Origin: Zygnema cylindricum
Taxonomy: Eukaryota; Streptophyta; Zygnematophyceae; Zygnematales; Zygnemataceae
Reading direction: 5' to 3'
NCBI GenBank assembly: GCA_037447655.1
Contig: JBBHKE010001625.1
Location: 15,125-79,124, forward strand
Length of the DNA stretch: 64,000 nt
The position numbers were made by a program, and so were the translations under genes. Within the stretch, counting starts at the first letter, position 1. Each line of letters starts with the position of its first letter. Under the pieces are notes generated by a model. The model was given only the letters and a program-made list of their open reading frames with translations, did not search any database and was not told where the DNA came from. Below, one piece after another: positions 34,641 to 47,960 of the stretch.

Positions 34641-37624
34641 ACCCATCGAATCGGACTTCCGGAAATTCCGGGAACAACTTTCCCCTTTTGTCTTTTACGA
34701 AAACGTTTTGGATGGAAATCCCAATCGACCATCGCCAATGGAGATCAACGATAATGAAAAAAAAAACATGTATCGCTTACCGATACGCTTTCAAGAGGTT
34801 CGTATTTAACCCAAGTAAAATATATGTGTATATATATAAAAGAAAAAAATAAAAAAAATAACATCAAAAATAAACAAGGGAGTAAAGATTATGTTTTACA
34901 TTGAGAGCTATAGACCCCCATAGTCATCACCGGCAATTATCGGGTCGAGGGGAATGAGACCAATAGGGTTTTTTTAGTGTTTACTTTTTATTTTTTATTG
35001 TTTTTTTGACAATGAATACTGTATACTTTTATTATAACAGTCCAAAATGGTATTTTTTGCCATTGAGTTGTATAATAAATAATTATAACCCCGAATTATT
35101 ATATTGTTTCGACTTACAAGCAACCACATTGTGGCTCGCCACGTGGCGTCCAGAGAGAGGCCCTTTCTCCTCCTCTCTTTGTAAGGAGGTGGATAGGGTA
35201 TAAAGGGTTGGCCGATTGTAGGGGTGGCATCGTCTTGAATCGGTTTCTTAAGTGGGAAACTGGTCCACCATCTCAGCCCCTAAAATTGAAAGATTTTTTC
35301 ACAGAACACGGTCTTAAAAAATAAAAAATGAAGGAATGTTGGATATGTTTTTTTTTTAACCTTATGTTAATATTTTCACCACTTAGTATTTTCTGCCTCC
35401 ATTATTGGGAACTATTTAGGGGAAAAAAGTACAAAGATCGAATAAGTAGTTTTTTTTTTTCACATTTAAATCCACTCTTCCTATGAAATTTCCTAAAAAT
35501 TTACCCACCTCAAGTGAAACTTCCCAGAAGTTCACCATTTCCAGCGAAAATTTCAGAATTTTACCCACCCCAAGTTAAATTTCCCAAAAATTTCCCAAAA
35601 TAAAATTCCCAAAATTTCCCAAAAAACTTCCCATAGTTTTACCTACCCCTAGTGAAATTTCAGATGCCACGTGATTTCCATCGTTGTCATAAAATAATTG
35701 CGCCAAATTCCTAAGCTGCGCTGCACTTCCTTCCGTTTGTTTCATCGAAGCGTCGCCCAAAGAACGGATAAAATTACGGATAATGTCATTAGTGTTCCTT
35801 TATATTCATATCAAATTTCACATTAAGAAATACTAACAAATCGAATTAGTGTTTTTTCTTTCACATTATTTTTCGAATTCAGTAGTGTGTAGAGATCGAA
35901 TTACTGTTCTTTTTTTTTCACATTATTTTTCAAATTCAGTAATATGTAGAGATCGAATTACTGTTGTCAATATGTAGAGATCGAATTAGTGTTCTTTTTT
36001 TTTCACATTATTTTATCACTGCTTTTTCTTTTGCATTATTTTTCGCAAAGCACTTATTTTCTGAGTTTTGCAGAAAAAACATATAAAGATTAATCTCTTT
36101 TTTTTGCATTTCACAAAAAATATAGAGAGATACGGAATTAGTGTTTTTCTTTTTCTTTTTATTTTAACAACTCTTGGGACCGGAAAACATATAACAAGAG
36201 ATTCATGTCTCCATTTGTCATTCCATATTTAAGTCAAAAAAAAACCTAAAGATCATCTTATCTGTTATCTTCTTCCTTTTTTTGTTATCTTCTTCCAATT
36301 TATTATTGTCTCCTCCCGTTTTCTAGTTTCAATTTCCCCTTTTTCCTGTAAAAAGACGGGGGGGGGGGGGAAGGGAAGAGATGAAGCTGAGGCAGGGTCT
36401 TGAAGGGTGGGGTTGAGTGGGGCTTGGGGCACAGGAGAGGCGCACCAGTCTATGGCAAAGGTGAGAGTGAGGGAGGGGGAGCAAAGTCAAGCCCTAGACT
36501 CACCGGGGTAGTGTAGAGGGGGGGTGTAGGGGTGTAGGGGTCCCCACGCTGGATAAGTTCGGCTGCGAGATCAAAATCATGGATGGGGCGGGGATGGGGG
36601 AATAGGGGAGAGTTGCGACTTGGGGGAGACTTCGGCGGAGGCGGCTATCGGGGGGAAACGGCGGGGGGGGTGTAGCAGGAGGACAGGAGGGAGGGGAGGG
36701 GGAAGGTGGAGGGAGAGGGAAGCAGAAACCGCGGTTAGCATAGAGCGCGTCGAGACGCCAACTCGCGAGGCAACACGAAGGACAACAATAGCGATTCGTT
36801 CTCAAACTTCCACCCCCCCTCCGCCTGCCCCCCCCTCGGCTCCCCCATTCCTCTCCTTTTCTATTTTCCCTTTTTCCCCCTTTTTTTCCCGTTTCGCCCT
36901 CTTTTTCCCCTTTTTTCGAGAGAGGAAAAATTATGTAAATAGGGAGACAGAGGAAGAGATAGAGGCAGAGACAGAGAGAGACAAAAGGAAAGAGAGAATA
37001 AAAGAGGAACACAGAAAGGAACAGGGAGAGAGAGAAAAAAAGAGGATCACAGAAAGGAACAACATAGAGAGGAGGGAGGTGGTAAGGGGCCCCAATGGAA
37101 GGGAAGGGAGGGAGACAGAGGCGAGGTGGCCATCTGGGGGGGGAAGAGTGGGACGACATAGGACTTAAAGGGGGAAAGACCTTAGGGGGGAAGAACTTTA
37201 GGGGAGAAGGAATCGCAGGGACCGATGTCAGAGGCGCAGGAGAGGATGCAGGGCCCACCCACCTCCCTCCCCTTCCCTCTTTCTCAACCCTACCCCCTCC
37301 CCCCCCCTATTCCATTGGCTCTCCCACCTGAGGCACCGCTCTCTCTGCCGTGATGGTGAAAAGGCCCACAGGGGGGACAGAGCTGGGCTGCAAGAGGGTC
37401 ACAGTCCCCTGGTCCCCTTCCCTCCCCTCCCCCCCTCTCCCCCCCTATACCCCCTCCTCCCCATACCATAAACAAAAACGAGGATAAAGAAAAGAACAAA
37501 GATTGGAAAAGAAGATCGAGCGCAAATGAGAGCACTCCTTAATTAGTGTTTATTTTTTATTATTTCTGGAGCTTGAACCCTGCATAGCTTATATTATGTA
37601 TATTTTTTAAACAATATTTAATTT
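34641..37624. other. Anonymous DNA with local repeats
   Basis: 35480-35660 is a loose TTTCCCAAAAA-type repeat. 35838-36013 is a tandem repeat with a unit of about 58 bp. 36360-37480 is G-rich or C-rich low-complexity DNA whose long frames I reject. No gene is recognised. Confidence 0.45.
35838..36013. repeat. Tandem repeat, about 3 copies (AGAGATCGAATTACTGTTC)
   Basis: ATCGAATTAGTGTT or ATCGAATTACTGTT, followed by a T-run, CACATTATTTTT and a TTCAGTA-GTAGAG link, recurs three to four times. Confidence 0.8.
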
Positions 37625-37960
37625 CGACTTACAAGCAACCGGTTGACAAATTGAAAAACAAATATTCACACGTGTGAGAAGTGTGACGTGATAACAGTCA
37701 CTGTCACTTGTGACACGGAGTCTTCAGTTAAAATAAAAAAATCATGTGTGACATGAAATGAAAGATGGAAATTTATATTTAGAAATTAAAAAGAAATTTC
37801 TCGACATTTGTTCCTTTTTTTGACATCTCATGCCGATCCCTACCGCTAAAACCAGAAAACTGAAAAATTGAAAAACCAACAGATAGAAAAAACGGAAGCT
37901 GAAAACCGGAAATCAAAACTGGAATTTTGAAATTTGGGGATGCAAACAGATGCAAAAACT
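37625..37960. repeat. Dispersed repeat R1, copy 2
   Basis: Matches 30655-31010 over its length. The starting CGACTTACAAGCAACC also occurs at about 35109, suggesting a third, shorter copy. Confidence 0.6.
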
Positions 37961-38739
37961 CGCACATCTCTTTTTTGATGATGCAGTTATGTCCAAGGAA
38001 CTTACGGTCAAGGACAGGTGTTCCAAAAAGAGTCCCTCTCCCTCCCTCCCTCCCTCTCTCCCTCTCCCTCCCTCTCCCTCCCACCTCTATCAAATCCTGT
38101 GGACGAAACCTACAAATCAGTAAACAAAGTTGGACCTTTACCTGAAAAACAAGAATATAACATAAACATATCTACAGAAGAAGAAAAAAAGGAAAGAAAA
38201 AACGGAACCGCCATTCTGTTTATCTCTTTGGGAAGAACTAAGAGAAAAAAAAAATGTAATTAATCGAAAATCAATATTACAAACCTAACGACCATTTTTT
38301 TTTTTTTCTTTTTATTATTTTTTTTTTTATTATTATTTTTATTGTTTTTATTTATTTTTTTTTTTATTTTTTCTTTTTTTTTTTCTTTTTCTTTTAAAAC
38401 ACTGATATCATGGCTTGTAAAGTTGTTAAAACTCAAAAAAAAAATGGAATTCATTGCATTTCCATCCGTCTTTATTTCATTCTTCCATTAAAATCTCATC
38501 CTGAGGACCTTCCCTTTCCCCTTTTTCTTTCCTCCACATTCTTTTTTCTCCTTCTCTTTGTCTTTTCTTTTTCCCTTTCATCCCACCCTCCTCCTTTCTT
38601 CCTTTCTCTCTTCCCTCCCTTTTTCCCCTTTCCTCAAACCTACTACTGACTTCTCCCCTCACTCCTCCCGGCTCTCCCTCTCTTTCTTTGAAACGCCCTT
38701 TAAAAATTTGTATCCTTATCCACACTAAATAGCGGCCGT
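37961..38739. other. Low-complexity DNA
   Basis: Contains a (CCCTCT)n-type patch (38035-38085), a T-rich run with TTATT words (38288-38395) and a pyrimidine tract (38500-38690). No gene. Confidence 0.7.
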
Positions 38740-39095
38740 CTCTATTCGAGTTGGGGATATCTCAAGCCATATGTTTAGTTTTAACCGTAAAAACTAAAAA
38801 TAAGTCCGATAGAAGACACGATTTCACGGAAATCCCATTAACCGTTTAAACGTCCGTATCCCGTCTTTTTAACGCGTTCCAATTTTGCTCGCCTCGTCTG
38901 CCATGAGAATCGCATGTCGCGTCATTACTCGTTTTACCTGTCGGTTTGCACGATGTCACATATAAAAATGTATATATCGGCGGGTCATTGGCGATCATCA
39001 CGATGTCGTCACGCATCGGCAAAAGCGACAAAGGTCGAGTTTAAAAAAAATTGTCGGTTTCGGTTAATCTAAAGTTTTGACTTTTGCGACCTCTG
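38740..39095. mobile_element. Orphan right end of the CAGAGGTCGCAAA hAT family
   Basis: TTGTCGGTTTCGGTTAATC, then TTTTGCGACCTCTG ending at 39095, matches the right end of the element at 15056-16361. No left terminus and no 8-bp duplication of the downstream ACATATGG were found, so the left limit given is arbitrary. Confidence 0.6.
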
Positions 39096-41152
39096 ACATA
39101 TGGTTTCCATCGATATACTTCACGGCATAAAATAAAACTGGAATTTGGAACCGTCAAATAACGTTCAAAGATTTTTTAGTACCCATACTTAGGATTATTG
39201 AAAAAAAATTGTTAGTTGTTTTGCTCCTATTAGCTTGGGTTCAAAACAAAACGTAATTAAGTACTAAGAGACTTATTGAATATTTCTCTCTCTAACGAAA
39301 CATTTTAAGAAAATGTATGTTCAGTATTGTATGTTATCGAATGTGAATAATACATGGTTTTCAATACACCGCCTTATATGATCGTGTGTAAAAAATTAAG
39401 ACTTCATCAGACCTTTGGCTTTTAACTCATAAAGCGAACCCCAAGTTGTCGTTTAAAAGCCCTATGCAAGTAAATATAGCTTTTCCATTGAACCCTTTAC
39501 CTCAGTAGTAGCTCCTATATTATCGGCAAAAAATTTTAACATTCCAAAATTAACAAAAATGGTCTCAATTTTAATTCATGTGTATGATGTTTGCGTCATT
39601 TACATACACCCATATGAAAGAAACACGCTAAAATTTATGCACGAAACCTTATAAATCGAGTCATAGTGGGGACATGACTTTATACTCCCTACATGTCAAA
39701 CTTTACCAACCAAAATCGTAAATAAAAGTGCAATGTATGAACTGAGTCCATAAAACTTGTAATCAAAGTCACGTGTGCAACTGTTGAGTCCATAAAACTC
39801 GTTAAGCAATTTTGTTTGAAACTGAATGACTGAGTACACGGAACTCTACCCCACTAAGCGGTGTCGGAGAAACCTTGACAGTGCAAAAGTTTGCCTTATC
39901 GAATGTGGAATAATGGTTTGTTTAACCTTTGAGCAAATTACTTTTTTGATAGTGTGTTTGACAATTTGAAAGCATCACTTTAAGCACTGGATCAAAAAAC
40001 CAAGGCCCCCGAATACAATAAGCATTTTTAAATTAAATCTTTTATATGAAAAAAGTGTACCATTAAATTGAAGTCTTAAAAAGAATTCAAATCTTAATTG
40101 CGACGTAGAACTAGGGAGAAAATTGATTTTATTCTCCATTTAAAAAGAAAACTGAACATTCTCTCCAAACCTTTACCTAATTAAAATTATAATTTTTTGC
40201 CTTTTTTTAGTTTTTTATTGGGTATAATTACAGACAGGTGCTATTTAACATTTCTTTTTTTGATTAATCATGATTTTTGTTTGAGTTTATTGTTTTTTAG
40301 TATAATTTATGACTAACTTTTATCATTATGCATTGTTGTCGTAATTTTATTTTTTTTCATTTTAATGATTTTAATTTTTGTTGCTAATTATTATTATTTC
40401 ATGTTTCTTATTGTTAATTACTATCTTTTAATATTGTTTATATTGTTTATTAACAATAATAATATTTTATCAATTAACAAACTTTGGTTCTTTTCTCTTT
40501 CATTGTTAATGGATCATTATATATGCACACACATTTATCCACATATTCATACTTTATACATTAATTTTATTATTATTATGACTCAGAATGTTTTATTCAT
40601 ACGTCATTTTATTTTTTATTATTATTCATGATTACTTGTAATTATTTATTGTTACCAATAATTCTTGTTTACTTTTATTAATTACCATACACTATACATA
40701 TATATATATATCAGTATCTTTTATATGTATATATTTTTGTTTATTACTACTTATAAGTATTGAAAACGTTGATAACATTTTTTTGTTATTTTTTTGGTTA
40801 TTATTTTTCTCATTTTTTTTAACCATTATCAACCAGTTTGAATAGTTAAAATCCGTTCTTACCATAGTTCGTACCTAAAATTTTACTGGACAACAAATAT
40901 GAGAGGCAGATCACTCACAGCCGACTACAACCACTGCACTCGCCCATCGTTGTTTCCAGTTCTGTGTATCGGGAAACTTTCTATTCCTAAATTTCCGATA
41001 TTCTATATTATCGAACAGCAAAGGCGATAATTCGAGCTGTGATGAATAAACAGGCAATGCCGATATATGCCTATTTGTAGCATACAATATTACACCATTA
41101 TGCTACATCCTACATAAAATGCAGTGTATGCTATAGCGAATGCATTGTGGTA
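39096..41152. other. AT-rich anonymous DNA
   Basis: It contains the conserved block 39969-40029. 40200-40830 is very T-rich with TTATTA words and a short TA run near 40690. No gene. Confidence 0.5.
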
Positions 41153-41713
41153 CACCGCCAATCGCTATTAGCGTAGTGTACGCTAATTCCGTCCCACTTT
41201 TTTTTGTCCAAATTCTCAAATAGCGTAGCTTATTCTATTTTTTTCTTTACGCCATATAGGGTTATTTTCTAAGTACCGTACAAAATAGAAGTACGTTATC
41301 GTTTAAATAGTGTGGTGTACGGTAAGTGTCAGACCGTACAAAATTGTACTTTTTTAAGTGAAAAAATTTAATTAATGAGTTTTAGTAACCGCGGACGCAT
41401 GAGATTATGCGCTCCAAAAAGGGGAAGAATTCGGGCTATCAAATATCACGTTCGCACATATTCGCCCAGCAACCACGTTTCGACTGTGTGAACGTACGAT
41501 TTGTGTACGATTTGTCAGATTTTGTACAAGTACCTATATTAGAGTAAGCATGTTTGCGACCGACATATATTTTTTTCAAAGACCGAAATTAGAATTATTA
41601 AACAATTAGAATGTATGTTTTTTTTCATAATTTTCAAATTCTTAATTAGCATAAACCACTGTAATTATTCCTATACGCTAAAGAAACTTCTACGGTAATA
41701 GCGATTGGCGGTG
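41153..41713. mobile_element. TA-target MITE, 561 bp (J subfamily), complete
   Basis: The ends CACCGCCAATCGCTATTAGC and TAATAGCGATTGGCGGTG are flanked by TA on both sides. It contains TTTAAATAGTGTGG followed by TGTACGGTAAG. It is the full-length reference for the half copy at 3898-4298. It is non-coding. Confidence 0.85.
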
Positions 41714-41931
41714 TAGTATTGGGAGTCGCTATAACGTTGATTGCTAAATAGAGTTCATGACTATGATTCCAAGCAATAATGTTGACCCGAAATCATAAAC
41801 TAGCGTTAACAACAATATTCAGGTAAGCGGCCTACAACAAGCCACGTTGCCTAACATATTTTAGTGTAATGGAGTCTAATAAATTGCAAAGGCTTGTAAT
41901 ATTGAAATAACTCTAGTTGCGATGGGAGGTG

Positions 41932-42352
41932 TAGCGCTCGACCCGGTTTGGTTTGCCTCGGCTCGGTTTCCTTTCGGTGCAAGTTGGGGTGTGCCAATGC
42001 GTCAAAGTAATGTTTTTTTGTCGTTTCCTCAAAATTATATTTGAAACGAGAAAATATTATGCCATACGAGAAATGTACAAAAACCATGGTACAATTGACG
42101 TCATCTTGAAACATTGAATGTACTCTGATCTTCGTCTTTTCGACCGTACCCAATCGCGGAATTAAACATGTTAATTGCCTGAAATCCGTTTAACTAAAAT
42201 AGGATGAGCGAGAGCCGTTATGGTTAATGTTTTAATGGTTACGAGTTAATGGTTTGATTAGTCGCAATGGTTTGGTTTGTTTAAAATGAGACCGTTTGGT
42301 TTGATTTCGACCATACTTGAACCGAACAAAATTGAATTTGGGTTGAACGCTA
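41932..42352. mobile_element. Possible hAT-like miniature element, 421 bp
   Basis: The ends TAGCGCTCGACCC and (inverted) TAGCGTTCAACCC differ at two of 13 positions and fit the hAT YARNG start. Subterminal GGTTTGGTTT words are repeated. The 8 bp on each side do not match, so the target duplication is not confirmed. Confidence 0.45.
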
Positions 42353-43914
42353 CTGCTGTTGTATGTCAAGCAAGTTGTGTCGTTGATCGATTTGTATATT
42401 TTATGGGTTATTGTAAGATATTAAATGCTTATTAGTGGTTAGAACCAAAATAATTTAATGCGTAGACATATAATCGTTTAGTGAAAAATCGGGTAGTTAT
42501 AAATAACACCCACATTGAAGTTTCCCAAAAGATTTGATCATCAAAGAGTCTTTTACCCCACTTGTTGCACTCACCTTCACCTCTACCCCACACCATTTTT
42601 GTTAAAAAAACGTACGCATTAGTACGATAAAACAACATAAATGCATCATTTAGAGAATCACAAAGAGATAAGTTTTGTATTCACTTTGATTTTGTGGCGC
42701 AATCTTTTTTTGACCTTCGATACTCAAAGCACTTACGAACGGATGTCACGGAAGCGTTTTACAATGTTTCATTATGATGATTTTTTTTTTTTTTTTCAAT
42801 TTTTGAATGCAAAATTCTAAGTCAATCGCTTGTTTCGTGAATATTTGGCGAGAAACTTTTTTCGCCTCACAAATATTTCCGCACACATTTCTGTAGAGTT
42901 ATCAAGCGACTACCGGCAGTTATCGATTTATACCCATTATCGTCAAACTTGATAAATATACAATTTTCAAGACAACAATATCAATAAACACAGATCTTGC
43001 AATATATCGACATTGAAGCTGATCCATATGCAACACTACCGAAAAGGGTGTTTGAAAAGATCGGTAACTTAGCAAGTAAATTTTGTCTCGTAGTGTATCT
43101 TCTATGTACGGATGCTAAAGGTGTTCCAATGTAGAAAAACTTATGCTTCATTTGAAGTCGAGATTGTTTTAAACACTATATCTTGTTGTGGCATTGTAGA
43201 TGTCACACATTTCATGGCTTTGTAGACCGCTAGTTTTACCATTGACGTCAATAATTTTAGAATTCTTACGGCATGGCTTCTTGTTTTATTTGCCTTATTT
43301 CCCTCGAATTTCTTAAACATTTTTTTTTGTATTTGATTAATGAAGGAGGAATGAGGAGAAGGACTGGTCGAGGGAGGAGGAGAGGCAACACAAGTATGAG
43401 ATATCGCAATCCTACACCCCAATGCTTTTTGTTTGTGGTTTTTTTTTCCGTTCATATGCAGAACGAACAAAAAATAAAACGTACTTTTAGCGTACTTTCT
43501 TGAAAAATGATCGAAATGTAGTGAATGGTTGCTGTCATTTTTCTTCAATCAAATCATTTGCACGTACACTGTACGATATTGTACGATATTTTTTTGTACG
43601 ATATTTTCAATACAGTTGACTTAACAAATCCATTCCTGAGTCCGTACCGCATTAAAAGATCCTAAATATTAAGATTACGGATTAATATATATTAAAATAT
43701 ATCCCGTCAACCTCTTTAACTTATTCGGATAACTCTTTCGAATTTCCAATTTGTGAACTTGCGACAAGTTTGAGAACATTTGCCTCCAAAAGTCAATTTT
43801 TAGCGCGGGTATCCACACTAATTACGTGCTTCTTCTAAGAACCTACCTTTTTTTGTCCTTTTGTGAGATTCTCCCAACGATGATTTCAACAGCCGACTTG
43901 CCTGGGTGCTTAAT
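42353..43914. other. Anonymous DNA
   Basis: No gene recognised. A short GTACGATATT repeat lies at 43563-43605. Confidence 0.4.
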
Positions 43915-45240
43915 TGAGGTGGGGAGGAGAGGGAGAGGGGGGTAGAGGGAGGGAGGGAGATAAAAGGGAGAGACGGGGGAAGTGAGAGACGGTTGCATCT
44001 TGTATAGAGGAGAAGAGGGGAAAGAGGGGAGGAGTATAAAGGACTTGAAATTTTCTATTTTACCCTCTTTTTTTCTCGTAATTTTTTGGCATTTCTCAAT
44101 GTTTTCAATTTTTATTTTTTTGGCATTTCTTTTTTCTTAATTTACGCTTTCATTTTTCGCCCTTCATTCAGATTCTTTTTTTTTTTTTTTTTGGCATTTT
44201 TTTTTTTTTAATCTTTTTCTTTTTTTTTTCCTTTTCTTTCAGATTTTTTTTTTTTTTTTTTTGGCATTTGGAGTTCTCTCTCTCCTCCTCCCACCCCTGC
44301 ATGCCCATGTACAGATGTTTCTCCTTGGCCCCCTTCCCTCTGCTTCCCTCTTCTTACCTTCTCTCTCCTCCTCCCCCTCCTCCCACCTTCAAAAATACTC
44401 GTTAAACATCCTTGTCACTCGGCCCATCCCCTCCCCTTCCCTTTCCTTCCCTCCCCCCTCCTCCACCCAACCTTCCCTCCCCTCCTCTCACCTCCCCCCC
44501 GGTTGTCTGAGCTGCTCTTGCCCCTGTGTAGACACTTCTCCCTCCTTCCCACTCCACCCATTCCTTCCCTCCTGCCCTCCCTTTCCTTTCCATCCCCTCC
44601 CTTCCGCTCTTCCCTCCCTCACTACTCCTTTTGTATCCTCCAATCCCCCTCCCCTCGCTTTCCTTTCCCTATCCTCCCCCCTCCTGTTCTCTCTCCCTGC
44701 ATTGTACCCCCTGCCTCTCCCTTCAGTGTGATGGAGGGATAGAGAGAGAGATAAAGAGAGAGAAATAGAGAGAGAAGGGGGGAGGGTGGGAGGGAGGGAG
44801 TGAGCAAAAGAGGGAGGGAGGTAGGGAAGAGGGAGGGAATGAGGGAGGGAGGAGGGAGGGAGAGAGAGAGAGCGGCCAAGAGTAGGGAAAAAGCGAGCGA
44901 GGGAGAAAAGAGGGAGGGAAGGAGGAAGGGAAGGAGGGAGGTAAGAAGGGAAGGAAGGAGGGAGAGAGAGAGCGGCAGAGAGTAAAGGGGGGGGGGGAGG
45001 AGAGAGAGAGATGGAGAGAGGACGGAGGGAGCGAACGAGAGTAGGAAAGGAGGGAAGGAGAGGCTCGGAGTAGGAAGAGAAGGAGAGAGAGGAAGATGCG
45101 TTGCCCCCCCCACCTCTGCCTTTAGTGTGAGTGGTTTTGGGAGAGACTTCTCCATCCCCCTCCCATCTCCTTCCTTCCTCCCCTCCCATACTGCCTCTGC
45201 TCCCTCTCTTTCCTCTTCCCTCCCTGTCCCTCCCTTGACT
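43915..45240. repeat. Alternating purine and pyrimidine tracts
   Basis: Purine (43915-44040), T-rich (44060-44265), pyrimidine (44275-44730), purine (44730-45095) and pyrimidine (45140-45240) blocks. Long frames on both strands are composition artefacts. Confidence 0.85.
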
Positions 45241-46739
45241 ACCAGGTGGTGTCGGCGGCCAAACTGGACATTATATTCAAAATCAAAAACTTATTCCACT
45301 CTAAATCTAGAATATAATAAAAATTAAAATAAATAAAAAAAATTAAAAAAAAAAAAATGGACGGCCAATTTTGTGGTTACAGGGTAGAAAAAAGAAAAAG
45401 GACAAAAGGTCATTTTTATTATTATTTTGTTTTGCATGTATAACTCCAAAAAAATAAAAGGCGGAGGAATAGGAGGGGAAGGTAACAAGAATTGTAATGT
45501 TAATAATAATAATAGTAAAACCTAATAGATATAATAAGGGTAGGTGTATATATTAAAAAACCTGTACGGAGCCCTCTCCCTCCCTCCCAAGACCTCTTCT
45601 CAGTTCCCCCTTCCAAAACATAAGGGCACCATCAAGGGAAGCTACTGTATCTCTCCCTCCACCCCCTTTCAACCTGCCAGAAAAAAATAAAAATAAACAA
45701 ATTAAAATAAAATGCATACAAAAAAAAAGCACTTCTTAGCATCTACCAAACGAGCATCTAACCCCCAATTCTCCACTCGACCCCTCCTGCCTCCACAAAG
45801 CTCCACAATTTACCCCTCCACCCCCTCCTCCCCCCTCCATTTCCCACTCCCTCCCGCGCAAGCATAACTCCTCTCCTTGGCTGCCCCTCCTCCATTTGCT
45901 TTCACTTATTCACCATCTCCATGTTGAGTCCACTCCCGTTCCCTCCTCCCCTTCACTTCCCTCCACCCCTCCCCTGCTGCTTCTGCTTGCACTCTCTCGC
46001 TCCTCCTCCACTCCCTTGAGTACCAGTAGTATCGGCGGCCTCCCTCCGACCCACGGTGCCACCGCAACTCTTGAACCAGATCCTCCCTCCCTCCCTCCCT
46101 CCCTCCCTTCCTCCCTCCCTCCCCCCTTTCCACACCATAGGGGGGGGAGGGGCTTTTGTCCGCCGGATGCGACAAAAAGCCTCCCCTTTGTCATCTGCCC
46201 CAAAAAAAGAAAAAGAAAAAAATATGAAAAAAGAAAAAGAAAAAGAAAAGAAAAATTTAATAAAATTATAATTTTTTTAATAAAATGAAAAAAAAAAGTT
46301 GTAGTTCTACTCAGCAACTCACAAACGAGACAATAAAAAGAGGTTTGCTAGGAGTGGGAGGAGGAGGGGAGAGGAGGGAGGGAAGGGAGGGGGAGGGAAG
46401 AAAGAGAGGAGGTGAAAAGGAGGACTTAAAAGAAAAAAATAAATGATAGAAGTACGCACAAGAAAAATAAATATTTATACATAAAAACAAACATATTTTA
46501 GAGTTGCCATGTCCTCCCTCCATTCTCTTCCCTTCTTCTTTTCTCCTCCTCGCTACTGATTCTATGCCCATCTTCATCAGTCTCTCCTTTTTCTCTCTTT
46601 GTCGATCTTCAATTTCATTCACTTCTTCAGCAATAATTAAAAAAAAAATACAATTTTCACAATGTCATCACTCCGTTTCCGAGGAAATACGGAAAACATG
46701 GAACTACAGCCCAAGATATCGAGGGATCCTAAATCTCCA
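45241..46739. other. Low-complexity and A-rich DNA
   Basis: Mixed C/T-rich (45560-46135, with a CCCTCC run at 46080-46125), A-rich (46200-46300) and G-rich (46340-46430) patches. No gene. Confidence 0.6.
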
Positions 46740-47960
46740 AATTTTCTCCATTTTCTTCTTTTTTTTCTCTTTTCTCCATTTTCTCCATTTAGCACATCTT
46801 CTTCAATTTCCCTGTTTTATTCGTTTTCTTCATTTTCCCCATCTTGTCCATTTTCTCTATTTTCTCTATTTTCTCCATTTTCTCCATTTTCTCCTTTTCC
46901 TCCATTTTTTGCGTTTTCTTTTCTTTTTATACTTTCCCATTTTTCTCAATTTCTTGCGTTTTCTTTTTTTTCACTACTTAGCTATTTTCTCCATTTCCTG
47001 CGTTTTGTTTTTTTTCTCTACCTTCCCATTTTGTATTTTCTGAGTTTTATTATTTTTTTCTACTTTCCCATTTTCTCCGTTTTCTGCATTTCCCTTTTTT
47101 TCTCTACTATTTTGATTTCTCCGTTTTTTGAGTTTTCTTTTTTGTCTCTGCTCTCCCAATTTCTCCAATTTCTGCATTTTCTTTTTTTCTCTACTTTCCC
47201 GATTTCTCCATTTGCAACGTTTTGCTTTTTTTCTCTACTTTCCTGATTTCTCTATTTTCCGCGTTTTCTCCTTTGTCTCTACTTTTCCATTTTCTCTGTT
47301 TTCTGCGTTTCCTTCTTTGTCTCTACTTTCACATTTTCTCCGTTTTTTGCGTTTCTTTCTTTGTCTCTACTTTTCCCATTTTCGTTTCCTTTTTTTCCTC
47401 TACTTTCCCAATTTCTCCTTTTTCTGCGTTTTCTTTTTTTGTCTCTACTTTCCCATTTTCTCCGTTTTCTGTTTCTTTTTTGTCTCTACTTTCCCATTTT
47501 CTCCGTTTTCTGCGTTTCTTTTTTTTCCTCTACTTCCCTGGTTTGTATGTTTTCTTTTTTTTCTCTACCATCACAATTTCTCTGTTTTTTGCGTTTCCTT
47601 TTTTTTCTCTACTTTCCCATTTTCTCCATTTTCTGCGATTTCTTTTTTTTCTCTACTTTCCCTATTTCTCCGTTTTCTGCGATTTCTTTTTTTTCTCTAT
47701 TTTCCCGATTTCTCCGTTTTTTGCGTTTTATTTTTTTTTCTCTACTTTCCCATTTTCTCCATTTTCTTCGTTTTCTTTCTTTTTTCTACTTTCCCATTTT
47801 CTTCCTTTTCTCCATTTTTCTTTCTTTTCTCTACTTTCCCATTTTCTTCGTTTTTTACGTTTTCTTTGTTTACTCTACTTTCCCATTTTCTCCGTTTTCC
47901 GCATATGTCTGTCTTTTCTCTGCTTTCCCAATTTCTCCGGTTTCCACGTTTTCTTGTTTT
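46740..47960. repeat. 1.2-kb degenerate pyrimidine satellite, unit about 42-57 bp
   Basis: Units of the form TTTCTCTACTTTCCCATTTT, then CTCCGTTTTCTGCGTTT, repeat about 25 times. Stops are almost absent on the forward strand, so all three frames are open for 190-290 codons of Phe, Ser and Leu. This is not a protein gene. Confidence 0.88.

Noticed and set aside
34051-34809. Long forward open frames (up to 252 codons) rich in Pro, Phe, Ser and Leu
   Set aside because: Read from a C/T tract; all three frames are similarly open and there is no domain.
36500-37258. 252-codon minus-strand Pro/Ser-rich frame and the overlapping plus-strand frame
   Set aside because: G-rich/C-rich low-complexity DNA, no recognisable domain, both strands open.
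44488-45189. 233-codon minus-strand frame
   Set aside because: Purine/pyrimidine composition artefact.
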